Below are positions 18,288 through 26,372 of a stretch of 64,000 bases of DNA, one piece after another. Within the stretch, counting starts at the first letter, position 1; every line of letters starts with the position of its first letter. The notes beneath the pieces were generated by a model, which saw nothing but the letters and a program-made list of their open reading frames with translations, was not told where the DNA came from and searched no databases. A program made the translations under genes and the position numbers. The DNA is from Cellulomonas hominis (GTDB taxonomy: Bacteria; Actinomycetota; Actinomycetes; Actinomycetales; Cellulomonadaceae): positions 1 to 64,000 of the forward strand of contig NZ_SZYE01000004.1 of assembly GCF_005239125.1 (NCBI RefSeq), read 5' to 3'.

Positions 18288-18357
18288 CCGAGTTCGCCGG
18301 TTGCGCGCGAGTTCGCCGGTTGCGCGGGCCGGATTTTCGCGGAACCGGCGAACTCGG
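18288..18357. repeat. Repeat block: two tandem 19-nt units plus inverted copy
   Basis: GAGTTCGCCGGTTGCGCG occurs at 18290 and again at 18309 (19-nt period), followed by the inverted copy CGCGGAACCGGCGAACTC (about 18338-18355). The outer 15 bp on each side are exactly complementary. The forward copies end in TTGCGC, whereas the inverted copy corresponds to a TTCCGCG ending. These two variants are swapped in the block at 19321 beyond the DUF559 gene. Confidence 0.85.
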
Positions 18358-18422
18358 CGGTGCTCATCCACAGATCCAGCCGCGCGCCCCCGCCGCGGGT
18401 CGCCGACGGGCATCGTCGAGGG

Positions 18423-19319
18423 GTGACGTCGTCGGGTGCCGAGGTGATGCTGGTCCGCGAGACCGCTGCGAGCGGCGTGCGCCTCCGCGACCAGCGGTCG
18501 CTCGAGAGGATCCGGCGCGGGGCGTACGTCGCACGCGTCCCGCCACTCGGGCCGGCGCGCGACCGCCGGCGGCTCGCCCGTGCCCGGATCTGCGCCGTGC
18601 ACGCGCAGCTCCGTCTGGAGCACTGGTTCAGCCACGAGTCGGCGGCGGTGCTGTGGGGCTGCGACGTCGTGGGTCTGACGGGGCTCGTGCACGTCGTGCA
18701 GGAGACGCGCCCGCACGCCCGGGGCGGTGATCCGGTGGTCCGGCACTACGGCCGCCTCCTCGACGAGCACCGCGCGGAGGTCGACGGCTTCCCGGTGACC
18801 AGCCTGGCGCGGACGGTCGTCGACTGCGCCGGCTCGCTCCCGGCGGACCGCGGGCTCGTGGTCGCCGACTCCGCGCTGCGGCGAGGGCTCGACCCGACCG
18901 AGCTGGCGGACGTGGTCCGGTCGCGGGCCGGCACGCGAGGCGTCGCGCGGGCCCGGCTGGTGCTGGACGCAGCGGACGGCCGCGCGGAGTCACCGGGCGG
19001 GACGATCCTGCGCTGGGCGCTCGTGGCGGGTGGGCTGCCCGTCCCGGAACCGCAGGTGGAGGTCCGCACGCGGGGCGGGCTCTTCCGGCTCGACCTCGGG
19101 TGGCCGTCGGCGCAGGTCGGGATGGAGTTCGACGGCTTCGTGACGTACTCCGGCGCGTTCGGGAGCACGGCACCGGAGGTCGTCTTCGCGGAGAAGCAGC
19201 GGCAGGACGCGATCGAGGACGAGGGCTGGCGGGTGCTCCGGGTGACCTGGGGTGATCTGCGCGACACGGATGCCCTGGTGCGCCGGGTCCGCCGGGCGCT
19301 GACGGGGCGCCGACGGTGA
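18423..19319 (+). CDS. DUF559-type (Vsr-like endonuclease fold) protein with AbiEi-like N-terminus
   Basis: 298 residues from a GTG supported by a CATCGT box 6 nt upstream. Residues 1-40 look like the short winged-helix start of AbiEi-type proteins (LRDQRSLERIRRGAYVA). The middle has an AbiEi-like HESAAVLWG segment and LARTVVDCAG. The C-terminus resembles DUF559: Asp224, then VGMEFDG with Glu235 and Asp237, then EKQRQDAIEDEGWRVLRVTW, a PD-(D/E)xK-like metal site. It may be a nuclease or an antitoxin-type DNA binder; neither is proven. No toxin gene lies beside it. Repeat blocks flank it on both sides, the second starting 2 nt after its stop. Confidence 0.75.
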   Translation: MTSSGAEVMLVRETAASGVRLRDQRSLERIRRGAYVARVPPLGPARDRRRLARARICAVHAQLRLEHWFSHESAAVLWGCDVVGLTGLVHVVQETRPHARGGDPVVRHYGRLLDEHRAEVDGFPVTSLARTVVDCAGSLPADRGLVVADSALRRGLDPTELADVVRSRAGTRGVARARLVLDAADGRAESPGGTILRWALVAGGLPVPEPQVEVRTRGGLFRLDLGWPSAQVGMEFDGFVTYSGAFGSTAPEVVFAEKQRQDAIEDEGWRVLRVTWGDLRDTDALVRRVRRALTGRRR

Positions 19320-19320
19320 C

Positions 19321-19388
19321 GAGTTCGCCGGTTCCGCGCGAGTTCGCCGGTTCCGCGCGGGGCTCTGCCGCGCAACCGGCGAACTCGC
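19321..19388. repeat. Repeat block: two tandem 19-nt units plus inverted copy (partner of 18288)
   Basis: GAGTTCGCCGGTTCCGCGC is repeated head-to-tail at 19321 and 19340, then the inverted copy GCGCAACCGGCGAACTC lies at 19370-19386. Its forward units are complementary to the inverted unit of the 18288 block, and its inverted unit is complementary to that block's forward units. The two blocks therefore behave as terminal inverted repeats around the DUF559 gene. Confidence 0.85.
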
Positions 19389-19419
19389 GCGAGGCCCCCG
19401 GCGCGTCGGAGGGGGGACG

Positions 19420-19425
19420 TACGAT
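19420..19425 (+). promoter_or_regulatory. -10 box (TACGAT) deciding the DUF3039 start
   Basis: TACGAT is followed by 7 nt and ATG, the spacing of leaderless transcripts seen repeatedly in this window. It favours the ATG at 19433 over the in-frame ATG at 19424, which overlaps the box. Confidence 0.5.
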
Positions 19426-19432
19426 GGTCGGC

Positions 19433-19816
19433 ATGAGTGAGCCCCTGCCGCCGAGCACCGAGCCGGACCGACTCTCGGACCCCAGCACCGGCACCGGCAC
19501 CGGGCTGCTCGAGCGGCCCGCGGAGCAGACCGCCGAGCCCGGGGACCACGAGCGCTTCGCGCACTACGTGCGCAAGGAGAAGATCATGGAGTCGGCGATG
19601 TCCGGCAAGCCCGTGGTCGCGCTCTGCGGGAAGGTGTGGGTGCCGGGCCGGGACCCGAACAAGTTCCCCGTCTGCCCGGTGTGCAAGGAGATCTACGAGG
19701 GCCTCCGGGAGCCGCAGGACGGCGGCGACGGGGACTCCCAGAAGGGCTCGGGCGGCGGACGCCGCTGGGGCTTCGGCCGCGGCAAGGGGTCCGGCGACTC
19801 CTCCGGCGGGCAGTGA
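19433..19816 (+). CDS. DUF3039 family protein
   Basis: 127 residues. The core HYVRKEKIMESAMSGKPVVALCGKVWVPGRDPNKFPVCPVCKEIYEGL contains three cysteines (ALCG and CPVC) that look like a small metal knuckle. The Gly/Ser/Arg-rich tail is disordered. DUF3039 is an actinobacterial family of unknown function, commonly encoded beside the helicase that follows here. An in-frame ATG at 19424 with a GGAGG 11 nt before it is the alternative start. The stop overlaps the helicase GTG by 4 nt. Confidence 0.88.
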   Translation: MSEPLPPSTEPDRLSDPSTGTGTGLLERPAEQTAEPGDHERFAHYVRKEKIMESAMSGKPVVALCGKVWVPGRDPNKFPVCPVCKEIYEGLREPQDGGDGDSQKGSGGGRRWGFGRGKGSGDSSGGQ

Positions 19817-21618
19817 GCGCCCCGGACCGCCCCTCGTCCGCTCCCAGCACGCACGCCTCGCCGTCGGCAGCATCGCAGCTGCCCCCGGCGTTCCCTGCGC
19901 GTGCGCCGTGGGGGACGGCGGGCAAGCTGCGTGCCTGGCAGGCCGAGGCGCTCGAGCAGTACCTGACGACCGCGCCGCGGGACTTCCTCGCGGTGGCGAC
20001 GCCGGGCGCGGGCAAGACGACGTTCGCGCTGCGCATCGCGACCGAGCTGCTGCAGGCCGGGGTGGTGCGCCGGGTGACCGTCGTCGCGCCGACCGAGCAC
20101 CTGAAGCACCAGTGGGCCGACGCGGCGGCGCGCGTGGGCATCAAGCTGGACCCGAACTTCAAGAACGCGCAGGGCCGGCACGGGCACGGCTTCGACGGCG
20201 TGGCGCTGACCTACGCCGGCGTGGCGGCCAAGCCCGCGCTGCACGCCGCCCGCACGACCGCGGCGCCCACCCTGGTGATCCTCGACGAGGTGCACCACGG
20301 CGGTGACGCGCTGTCCTGGGGCGACGCCGTGCAGGAGGCGTTCGAGGGCGCGGCCCGCCGGCTGTCGCTCACGGGCACGCCGTTCCGCAGCGACACCGCG
20401 CAGATCCCGTTCGTCGAGTACGAGCGCGGCCCCGACGGCATCCGCCGCAGCAAGGCCGACTACACGTACGGGTACTCCCAGGCGCTGCGCGACCACGTCG
20501 TCCGCCCGGTGCTGTTCCTCACGTACTCGGGCTCGATGCGGTGGCGCACCAAGGCCGGCGACGAGGTGAGCGCCCGCCTCGGCGAGCCGCTGACCAAGGA
20601 CATGACCGCGCAGGCGTGGCGCACCGCGCTGAACCCGGACGGCGAGTGGATCCCGTCCGTGATCGCCGCGGCCGACCGGCGGCTGACGGAGGTCCGCCGC
20701 ACCGTGCCGGACGCCGGCGCCATGATCATCGCGACCGACCAGACGGACGCCCGCGCGTACGCCGGGCACATCGCCCGGCTCACCGGGAGGTCGCCGACGG
20801 TCGTGCTGTCCGACGACGACGGCGCGAGCGCCCGGATCGACGAGTTCTCGGCCTCCGACGACCGCTGGCTCGTGGCCGTCCGCATGGTGTCCGAGGGCGT
20901 CGACGTCCCGCGGCTCGCGGTCGGCGTGTACGCCACCAGCGCGTCGACCCCGCTGTTCTTCGCGCAGGCGATCGGCCGGTTCGTGCGCGCCCGCAAGCGC
21001 GGGGAGACGGCGTCGGTGTTCCTGCCGAGCGTCGCCCCGCTGCTCGCGCTGGCCAACTCCATGGAGGTCGAGCGGGACCACGCGCTGGACCGGCCGCTGA
21101 CCGCGGAGGAGCAGGGCGAGGGCTACAACCCCGAGGACGCGCTCGTCGCGCAGGCGAACCGGGCCGAGAAGGGCTCGGACGCGCTGCAGGGCACGTTCGA
21201 GGCGCTGGAGGCGCAGGCGTCGTTCGACCGCGTGCTGTTCGACGGCGGCGAGTTCGGCACCGGTGCGGACGTGGGCTCGGACGAGGAGCTGGACTTCCTC
21301 GGGCTGCCCGGCCTGCTCGACCCGGACCAGGTGACGACGCTGCTGCGCCAGCGCCAGGCGAACCAGCAGAGCGCGAAGCGGTCGAAGGCCCAGCCGGCGG
21401 AGGACCGCGCCGAGATGGACCACCGCAAGCAGGCGGAGCTGCGCAAGGAGCTCGCCCAGCTGGTCGGGGCCTGGTCGCGCAAGAGCGGCCAGCCGCACGG
21501 CGCGGTGCACACGGAGCTGCGGCGCCGGTGCGGCGGGCCGGAGGTGGCGCTCGCGGACCCGAAGCAGCTCGAGGCCCGGGTGGCGATGCTCCGGGGCTGG
21601 TTCGTCGGCAAGCGCTGA
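19813..21618 (+). CDS. DEAD/DEAH-box (superfamily 2) helicase
   Basis: 601 residues from the GTG in the GTGA overlap with the DUF3039 gene. Walker A ATPGAGKTTFALR lies near residue 60, motif II is LDEVHHGG, motif III SLTGTPF, and motif VI QAIGRFVRARKRGE. This order is that of RecG/UvrB-related SF2 helicases of the type fused to restriction systems. The last ~150 residues are charged and helical. It is an ATP-driven nucleic-acid translocase with unknown substrate. Coupling with DUF3039 is a conserved actinobacterial arrangement. Confidence 0.9.
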   Translation: MSAPDRPSSAPSTHASPSAASQLPPAFPARAPWGTAGKLRAWQAEALEQYLTTAPRDFLAVATPGAGKTTFALRIATELLQAGVVRRVTVVAPTEHLKHQWADAAARVGIKLDPNFKNAQGRHGHGFDGVALTYAGVAAKPALHAARTTAAPTLVILDEVHHGGDALSWGDAVQEAFEGAARRLSLTGTPFRSDTAQIPFVEYERGPDGIRRSKADYTYGYSQALRDHVVRPVLFLTYSGSMRWRTKAGDEVSARLGEPLTKDMTAQAWRTALNPDGEWIPSVIAAADRRLTEVRRTVPDAGAMIIATDQTDARAYAGHIARLTGRSPTVVLSDDDGASARIDEFSASDDRWLVAVRMVSEGVDVPRLAVGVYATSASTPLFFAQAIGRFVRARKRGETASVFLPSVAPLLALANSMEVERDHALDRPLTAEEQGEGYNPEDALVAQANRAEKGSDALQGTFEALEAQASFDRVLFDGGEFGTGADVGSDEELDFLGLPGLLDPDQVTTLLRQRQANQQSAKRSKAQPAEDRAEMDHRKQAELRKELAQLVGAWSRKSGQPHGAVHTELRRRCGGPEVALADPKQLEARVAMLRGWFVGKR

Positions 21619-21792
21619 CCTCTCGCGAACCCGCAGGTCAGCGCGTCGCTTTACCATCGCGCGGCCGGCGCGCAACCGGTGCGTTCGACGTGCCGAACCT
21701 CAGGATCGGTGCCATCGTCATCCCCGTGAACAGCGCGTTCGCCGGGACACCCCCGACGGGCGCGGTGACGCAGAGCGAAAGGGAGCCGTCAG

Positions 21793-21948
21793 ATGCCCAC
21801 GTGGCTGATCCTCATCATCATCGGTGCAGTGCTGCTCATCATCGGCGTGGCCGTGGAGGCCGCCAAGATCCTCATCTGGATCGGTATCGCCGTCCTCGTC
21901 GTGAGCCTGGTCCTCGGCCTGCTGCGCCGCGGGAAGGCTCGCGTGTAG
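21793..21948 (+). CDS. Small two-helix membrane protein (51 aa)
   Basis: Begins MPTWLILIIIGAVLLIIGVA and contains two hydrophobic helices (about 4-22 and 26-44) ending in RRGKARV. It follows a GGGAG ribosome site, and a strong hairpin 18 nt after the stop ends the unit. Small proteins of this shape are common in actinobacteria and have no known function. The Lys/Arg tail would face the cytoplasm. Confidence 0.75.
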   Translation: MPTWLILIIIGAVLLIIGVAVEAAKILIWIGIAVLVVSLVLGLLRRGKARV

Positions 21949-21965
21949 CGACCAGCACCGCACGT

Positions 21966-22008
21966 ACGACGAGGCCCGCGCACCCCCCTGGAGCGCGGGC
22001 CTCGTCGT
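21966..22008. terminator. Bidirectional terminator hairpin
   Basis: A 16-bp perfect stem (ACGACGAGGCCCGCGC with complement at 21993-22008) and an 11-nt loop, between the 51-aa gene and the convergent pncB. Confidence 0.85.
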
Positions 22009-22044
22009 GTCCGGGCGGCCGGTCCGGCGCGCGGGGCGCGGGGC

Positions 22045-23370
22045 TCAGAGGGTGAGCGTCACCGTGGGGATCGCCGCCTCGTCGGCCGACAGCCGCCGGG
22101 CGCCGCGCGGCAGCTCGTCCCGGGACGCCGCGTGCCGTGCCACGGCGGCGGCCACGCCCTCGGGGCCGGTCCAGCCGGGGCAGACCTCGCCGTCGGTGAC
22201 CAGCGGCACGACGAGGGGGCGCAGGTCGGGCTCGGACGGGGCCCACGCCGCCACCGCCGCGTCGGGTCCGTCGACCACGACCTCCTCCACCGCCCGGCCG
22301 TCCCCGTCGAGCCGGCGCGCCGCCGACTTCCGGCCGCCGACGGACTCCTTGGCCTTGGAGGCCTTCGCCACGGGGGCGAGCCGGCCGTCGGACCCCTCGC
22401 GCGCCACGAGCTTGTAGACCATGCCGCAGGTCGGCGCACCGGAGCCGGTGACCAGCGAGGTGCCGACGCCGTAGGAGTCGACCGGCGCGACCGCCAGCGC
22501 GGCGATCGCGTACTCGTCCAGGTCCGAGGTCACGACGATCTTCGTGTCGTGGGCGCCGAGGCCGTCGAGCTGCGCGCGCACCTCCTGCGCCAGCACCCCG
22601 AGGTCGCCGGAGTCGAGCCGCACGGCGCCCAGCCCGGTGCCGGCGGCCTTCACCGCCCGCTCGACGCCCCGCCGCACGTCGTAGGTGTCGACCAGCAGCG
22701 TGGTGCCGGCACCCGCGGAGGCGACCTGCGCGGCGAACGCGGCCTCCTCGTCGTCGTGCAGCAGCGTGAAGGCGTGCGCGGCGGTGCCGATCGTCGGCAG
22801 CCCGTACCGGCGGCCGGCCTCCAGGTTCGACGTCCCCGCGAACCCGGCGACGGCGGCGGCGCGCGCCGCGGCGACCGCGGCCTGCTCGTGCGCCCGGCGC
22901 GCCCCCATCTCCAGCACGGGCCGGCCGATCGCGGCGGAGGTCATCCGGGACGCCGCGGAGGCGATCGCCGAGTCGTAGTTGAGGACCGACAGCACGACGG
23001 TCTCCAGCAGCACGGCCTCGGCGAACGTGCCCTCGACGGTCAGCACGGGGGAGTGCGGGAAGAACATCTCGCCCTCGGCGTAGCCGCGCACCGACCCGGT
23101 GAACCGGTAGTCCGCGAGGTACGCCAGCGTGGCGTCGTCGACGACCCGCTCCCGGGCCAGCCAGTCGAGCTCCTCGGCGCCGAACCGGAAGTCGGCCAGC
23201 GCCTCCAGGACCCGGCCGGTGCCGGCGAGCACGCCGTACCGGCGGCCGTGCGGCAGGCGCCGGGTGAACACCTCGAAGACGCACCGGCGGCCGGCGGTGC
23301 CGTCCGCGAGTGCGGCCTGGAGCATGGTGAGCTCGTACCGGTCGGTCAGCAGCGCGGTGCTCGAGGTCAT
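22045..23370 (-). CDS. pncB: Nicotinate phosphoribosyltransferase
   Basis: 441 residues from ATG of MTSSTALLTDRYELTMLQAAL, the standard NAPRTase opening. Later segments LPHGRRYGVLAGTGRVLE, LDSGDLGVLAQEVRAQLD (phosphoribosyl-binding region) and TSLVTGSGAPTCGMVYKLV match the family. It makes nicotinate mononucleotide from nicotinate and PRPP in NAD salvage, with ATP use. It is transcribed away from clpS, with 59 nt between the starts. Divergent pncB-clpS is a frequent actinobacterial arrangement. Confidence 0.95.
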   Translation of the reverse strand: MTSSTALLTDRYELTMLQAALADGTAGRRCVFEVFTRRLPHGRRYGVLAGTGRVLEALADFRFGAEELDWLARERVVDDATLAYLADYRFTGSVRGYAEGEMFFPHSPVLTVEGTFAEAVLLETVVLSVLNYDSAIASAASRMTSAAIGRPVLEMGARRAHEQAAVAAARAAAVAGFAGTSNLEAGRRYGLPTIGTAAHAFTLLHDDEEAAFAAQVASAGAGTTLLVDTYDVRRGVERAVKAAGTGLGAVRLDSGDLGVLAQEVRAQLDGLGAHDTKIVVTSDLDEYAIAALAVAPVDSYGVGTSLVTGSGAPTCGMVYKLVAREGSDGRLAPVAKASKAKESVGGRKSAARRLDGDGRAVEEVVVDGPDAAVAAWAPSEPDLRPLVVPLVTDGEVCPGWTGPEGVAAAVARHAASRDELPRGARRLSADEAAIPTVTLTL

Positions 23371-23417
23371 GTGCACACGGTAGGCGCCGACCTGCGGGTG
23401 CGCGCCGCCACGGCACC

Positions 23418-23423
23418 TAGAGT
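23418..23423 (+). promoter_or_regulatory. -10 box (TAGAGT) of clpS
   Basis: TAGAGT followed by 6 nt and the GTG of clpS; no ribosome site intervenes, so the message is probably leaderless. Confidence 0.6.
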
Positions 23424-23429
23424 GGTCGG

Positions 23430-23717
23430 GTGTCCGTGGAGATCGCACCCGAGGAGACCGTCCACGCCGACGGGCAGCTCGCCGACGCCTGGGTCACGAT
23501 CGTGTGGAACGACCCCGTGAACCTCATGTCCTACGTGACCTACGTGTTCCGGTCGTACTTCGGCTACCCGCAGGCCAAGGCGGAGAAGCTGATGCTCGAG
23601 GTGCACGAGCAGGGGCGCTCCGCGGTGTCCACGGGGAACCGGGAGCAGATGGAGGTGGACGTGCAGGCCATGCACTCCTTCGGCCTGTGGGCCACCCTGC
23701 AGCGGAGCGACGCGTAG
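23430..23717 (+). CDS. clpS: ATP-dependent Clp protease adaptor ClpS
   Basis: 95 residues. The ligand-pocket residues lie in [18 protein letters not shown], with later [22 protein letters not shown] typical of ClpS. It binds N-end-rule substrates and delivers them to ClpC/ClpA with ClpP. The DUF2017 gene begins at the very next base after its stop, and murI follows, the usual actinobacterial order. Confidence 0.95.
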   Translation: MSVEIAPEETVHADGQLADAWVTIVWNDPVNLMSYVTYVFRSYFGYPQAKAEKLMLEVHEQGRSAVSTGNREQMEVDVQAMHSFGLWATLQRSDA

Positions 23718-24467
23718 GTGCGGGCGTTCCGGCGGGAGGGCGACGAGCTGGTCGCGGAGGTCGACCCGGGCGAGCGCGAGGTGCTCGCGACGGTGGTCGC
23801 CGACGTGGCGGAGCTGCTGGGCGGCGGGCGGTTCGAGGACCGCGCCCGCGACACGGGCAGCGCCCGGCCGGCCCGGGCGGGCGACGCGGCGGACGACCCC
23901 GCCGCGCTCGCGATGCGGCTGCGGCTCGAGCCGCTGCCCGCGCCCGACGACCCGGCGGTGCACCGGCTGCTGCCCGACGCGTCGCGAGACGACGCGGAGG
24001 TGGCCGCGGAGTTCCGCCGACTGACCGAGGACGACCTGCGGCAGCAGAAGATCGACCGCCTCGCGGTGCTGTTCGACGCGCTGACCGTCGAGGCGCTGGG
24101 CCACGGGTCCGACGCGGACGACGGCGCCGGCGAGGCCGACGACGCGCACCCGCCCGCGCGGCGCCGCCGCCGGTCCCGCGGCCGGCACGAGGCCGTCGCC
24201 GTGGTGCGCGTCGCGAAGGACCGCGCCCCGGCGCTCGCGGCCACGCTCACCGACGTCCGCCTGGTGCTGGGCGAGCGGCTGGGCGTCACCGACGAGGAGT
24301 CGAGCGACCGCCTCGAGCACGAGGTCGTGCGCGGCCGCCCCGGTGACGCGGCGGGGCAGGCCCGGCAGTACCTGGGCTCGGTGTTCCTGGCGCTCGGCTG
24401 GTGGCAGGAGACGCTGATGGCCTGCCTGCTCGCCGACCTGCCGGACGCGCCCCGCGACCGGGACTAG
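23718..24467 (+). CDS. DUF2017 family protein
   Basis: 249 residues from a GTG immediately after the clpS stop. Motifs: the opening [21 protein letters not shown], central [32 protein letters not shown], and terminal [27 protein letters not shown]2017 is found almost only in actinobacteria next to clpS and is of unknown function. Genomic linkage suggests a role with ClpS or Clp proteolysis, which is inference. A charged, low-complexity insert sits near residue 130-160. Confidence 0.9.
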   Translation: MRAFRREGDELVAEVDPGEREVLATVVADVAELLGGGRFEDRARDTGSARPARAGDAADDPAALAMRLRLEPLPAPDDPAVHRLLPDASRDDAEVAAEFRRLTEDDLRQQKIDRLAVLFDALTVEALGHGSDADDGAGEADDAHPPARRRRRSRGRHEAVAVVRVAKDRAPALAATLTDVRLVLGERLGVTDEESSDRLEHEVVRGRPGDAAGQARQYLGSVFLALGWWQETLMACLLADLPDAPRDRD

Positions 24468-24470
24468 GAT
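24465..24470 (+). promoter_or_regulatory. -10 box (TAGGAT) of murI
   Basis: TAGGAT begins on the DUF2017 stop codon and is followed by 7 nt and the murI GTG, suggesting an extra leaderless transcript for murI inside the operon. Confidence 0.55.
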
Positions 24471-24477
24471 CGGTGCC

Positions 24478-25293
24478 GTGAACGACGCACCCATCGGGAT
24501 CTTCGACTCGGGGGTGGGCGGGCTCACCAACGCGCGGGCGATCATCGACCAGCTGCCGCACGAGTCGGTGCTCTACATCGGCGACACCCTCAACACCCCG
24601 TACGGCACCAAGCCGCTCGCGGCGGTGCGCGCGCACGCGCTGGAGGTGATGGACGACCTCGTGGACGCCGGCGTGAAGATGCTGGTCATCGCGTGCAACA
24701 CCGCGTCGTCCGCCGTGCTCCGGGACGCCCGCGAGCGGTACACGATGCGCCGCGGGCTGCCCGTGGTCGAGGTGATCCTGCCCGCCGCGCGCCGGGCGGT
24801 CGCCGCGACCCGGACCGGGAAGATCGGCGTGATCGCCACCGAGTCGACGGTGAAGTCGAAGTCGTACGACGACGCGTTCGCCGTCGCGCCGGGCGTGCAG
24901 CTGACGACGCAGGCGTGCCCGCGGTTCGTCGAGTTCGTCGAGGCCGGCGTGACGTCGGGCCCAGAGCTGCTGAGCGTCGCGGAGGAGTACCTGCGCCCCG
25001 TGAAGGCCGCCGGCGTCGACACCCTCGTGCTCGGCTGCACGCACTACCCCCTGCTCACCGGGGTCATCTCGTACGTGATGGGCGAGGACGTGACGCTGGT
25101 GTCGTCCGCGGAGGAGACCGCCAAGGACGTGTACCGGCAGCTCGTCGCGCACGACCTGGAGCGGGACCCCGCGGCCGGCCCGCCGGAGCACCGGTTCCTC
25201 GCGACCGGCGACCCGGACTCGTTCGCGACGCTGGCCCGGCGGTTCCTCGGGCCCGAGGTCCGGCACGTGGAGGCGCGCGGCGCGCTGCGCTGA
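24478..25293 (+). CDS. murI: Glutamate racemase
   Basis: 271 residues. Motifs [13 protein letters not shown] at the N-terminus, the first catalytic cysteine in ACNTASS (Cys73) and the second in GCTHYPLL (Cys187). It provides D-glutamate for peptidoglycan. It sits between DUF2017 and an MBL-fold hydrolase, as in many actinobacteria. The GTG start is favoured by a -10 box 7 nt upstream. Confidence 0.96.
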   Translation: MNDAPIGIFDSGVGGLTNARAIIDQLPHESVLYIGDTLNTPYGTKPLAAVRAHALEVMDDLVDAGVKMLVIACNTASSAVLRDARERYTMRRGLPVVEVILPAARRAVAATRTGKIGVIATESTVKSKSYDDAFAVAPGVQLTTQACPRFVEFVEAGVTSGPELLSVAEEYLRPVKAAGVDTLVLGCTHYPLLTGVISYVMGEDVTLVSSAEETAKDVYRQLVAHDLERDPAAGPPEHRFLATGDPDSFATLARRFLGPEVRHVEARGALR

Positions 25294-25483
25294 CGCCCGG
25301 CCGCGCTGCGCCGACGCCCGACCGCCGCGCCGGCGGCCGACCGGGGCCCCCGGCGCGCCGTGACGAGCGACACGTCCCCGCCCGGGCCGACCGCCGCCCG
25401 CCGCGCCGCCCCGCACGGCATCATGGCTCCCTGGGCCGCCGTCGGACGCCGGTGCGCCGTCACGCAGCGGAAGGGGCCCGCGA

Positions 25484-26287
25484 ATGAGGCTCGTGGTCGT
25501 CGGCAGCGCGGGCTCGTTCCCCGGCCCGGACTCGGCGGCGTCGTGCTACCTGGTGCAGGCGGAGGGCCCGGACGACGCAGGCACCTCACGCACCTGGAAC
25601 GTCCTGCTGGACCTCGGCAACGGGGCGCTCGGCCCGCTGCAGCGGCACCTCGCCCCGGCGGACCTGGACGCGGTCGCGATCAGCCACCTGCACGCCGACC
25701 ACGTCGCCGACGTCGTGGTCCTCGGCGTCATGCTGCGCTACGACCCGCGCGGCGCCCGTCCGGCGCCGCTGCCGCTGCACGGCCCCGAGGGCGTCCGCGA
25801 GCGGCTGGCGCAGCTGTCCGGGCACGACCCCGCGACCAGCACCGCCGACCACCTCGCGCTCGGCACCTGGCGGGCGGGGGAACCGGTCCGGGTCGGGCCG
25901 CTCACGATCGAGCCGGTGCCGGTCCTGCACCCGGTGCCCGCGTTCGGCCTGCGGGTGACCGGCCCGTCCGAGGCCGATCCGTCGCGCACGGTGACGCTCG
26001 CCTACACCGGCGACACCGACGACTGCCCGGGCCTGGACGAGCTGGCGGCGGACGCGGACCTGCTGCTCGCCGAGGCCGCCTACCTCGAGACGACGCCGCA
26101 CGCCCCGCGCGGCGTGCACCTGACGGCCCGGCGCGCGGCCGAGGCGGCGCAGCGCAACGGGTCGCGCCGGCTGCTGCTCACGCACCTGGTGGCGTGGAAC
26201 GACCCGGCGGAGAGCCTGGCCGAGGCGGCCGCGGCGTACGACGGGCCGCTCGACCTGGCCCGGCCGGGGACGGTCGTCGCGCTCTGA
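25484..26287 (+). CDS. MBL-fold metallo-hydrolase
   Basis: 267 residues. Zinc-binding SHLHADHVAD near residue 70, then a late Asp in AYTGDTDDCPGLDELA and a C-terminal HLV. The domain order matches the RNase Z/cyclic-nucleotide phosphodiesterase-like branch. It begins MRLVVVGSAGSFPGPDSAASCYLVQ. A ribosome site GGAAGGGG precedes the ATG. The substrate is unknown. The position after murI and before the rph region is conserved in actinobacteria, though here a dicarboxylate locus intervenes. Confidence 0.88.
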   Translation: MRLVVVGSAGSFPGPDSAASCYLVQAEGPDDAGTSRTWNVLLDLGNGALGPLQRHLAPADLDAVAISHLHADHVADVVVLGVMLRYDPRGARPAPLPLHGPEGVRERLAQLSGHDPATSTADHLALGTWRAGEPVRVGPLTIEPVPVLHPVPAFGLRVTGPSEADPSRTVTLAYTGDTDDCPGLDELAADADLLLAEAAYLETTPHAPRGVHLTARRAAEAAQRNGSRRLLLTHLVAWNDPAESLAEAAAAYDGPLDLARPGTVVAL

Positions 26288-26339
26288 CCCTCCCCGGACG
26301 GGTGCGGGACCGGGCCGGCCGGAGCGCGCGCCGGCCCTG

Positions 26340-26369
26340 CCGGAGGGCGCCCCGCCCGGCGCCCTCCGG
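26340..26369. terminator. Bidirectional terminator hairpin
   Basis: A 12-bp stem CCGGAGGGCGCC with its complement around a 6-nt loop, located between the convergent MBL hydrolase and the dicarboxylate carrier. Confidence 0.75.
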
Positions 26370-26372
26370 ACG

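Noticed and set aside
18423-19319. Type IV toxin-antitoxin pair
   Set aside because: The N-terminus recalls AbiEi, but no AbiEii-type nucleotidyltransferase gene is adjacent; neighbours are DUF2200 and DUF3039.
18288-19388. CRISPR array
   Set aside because: Only two tandem units of 19 nt with no spacers, and an inverted copy; no cas genes in the window.
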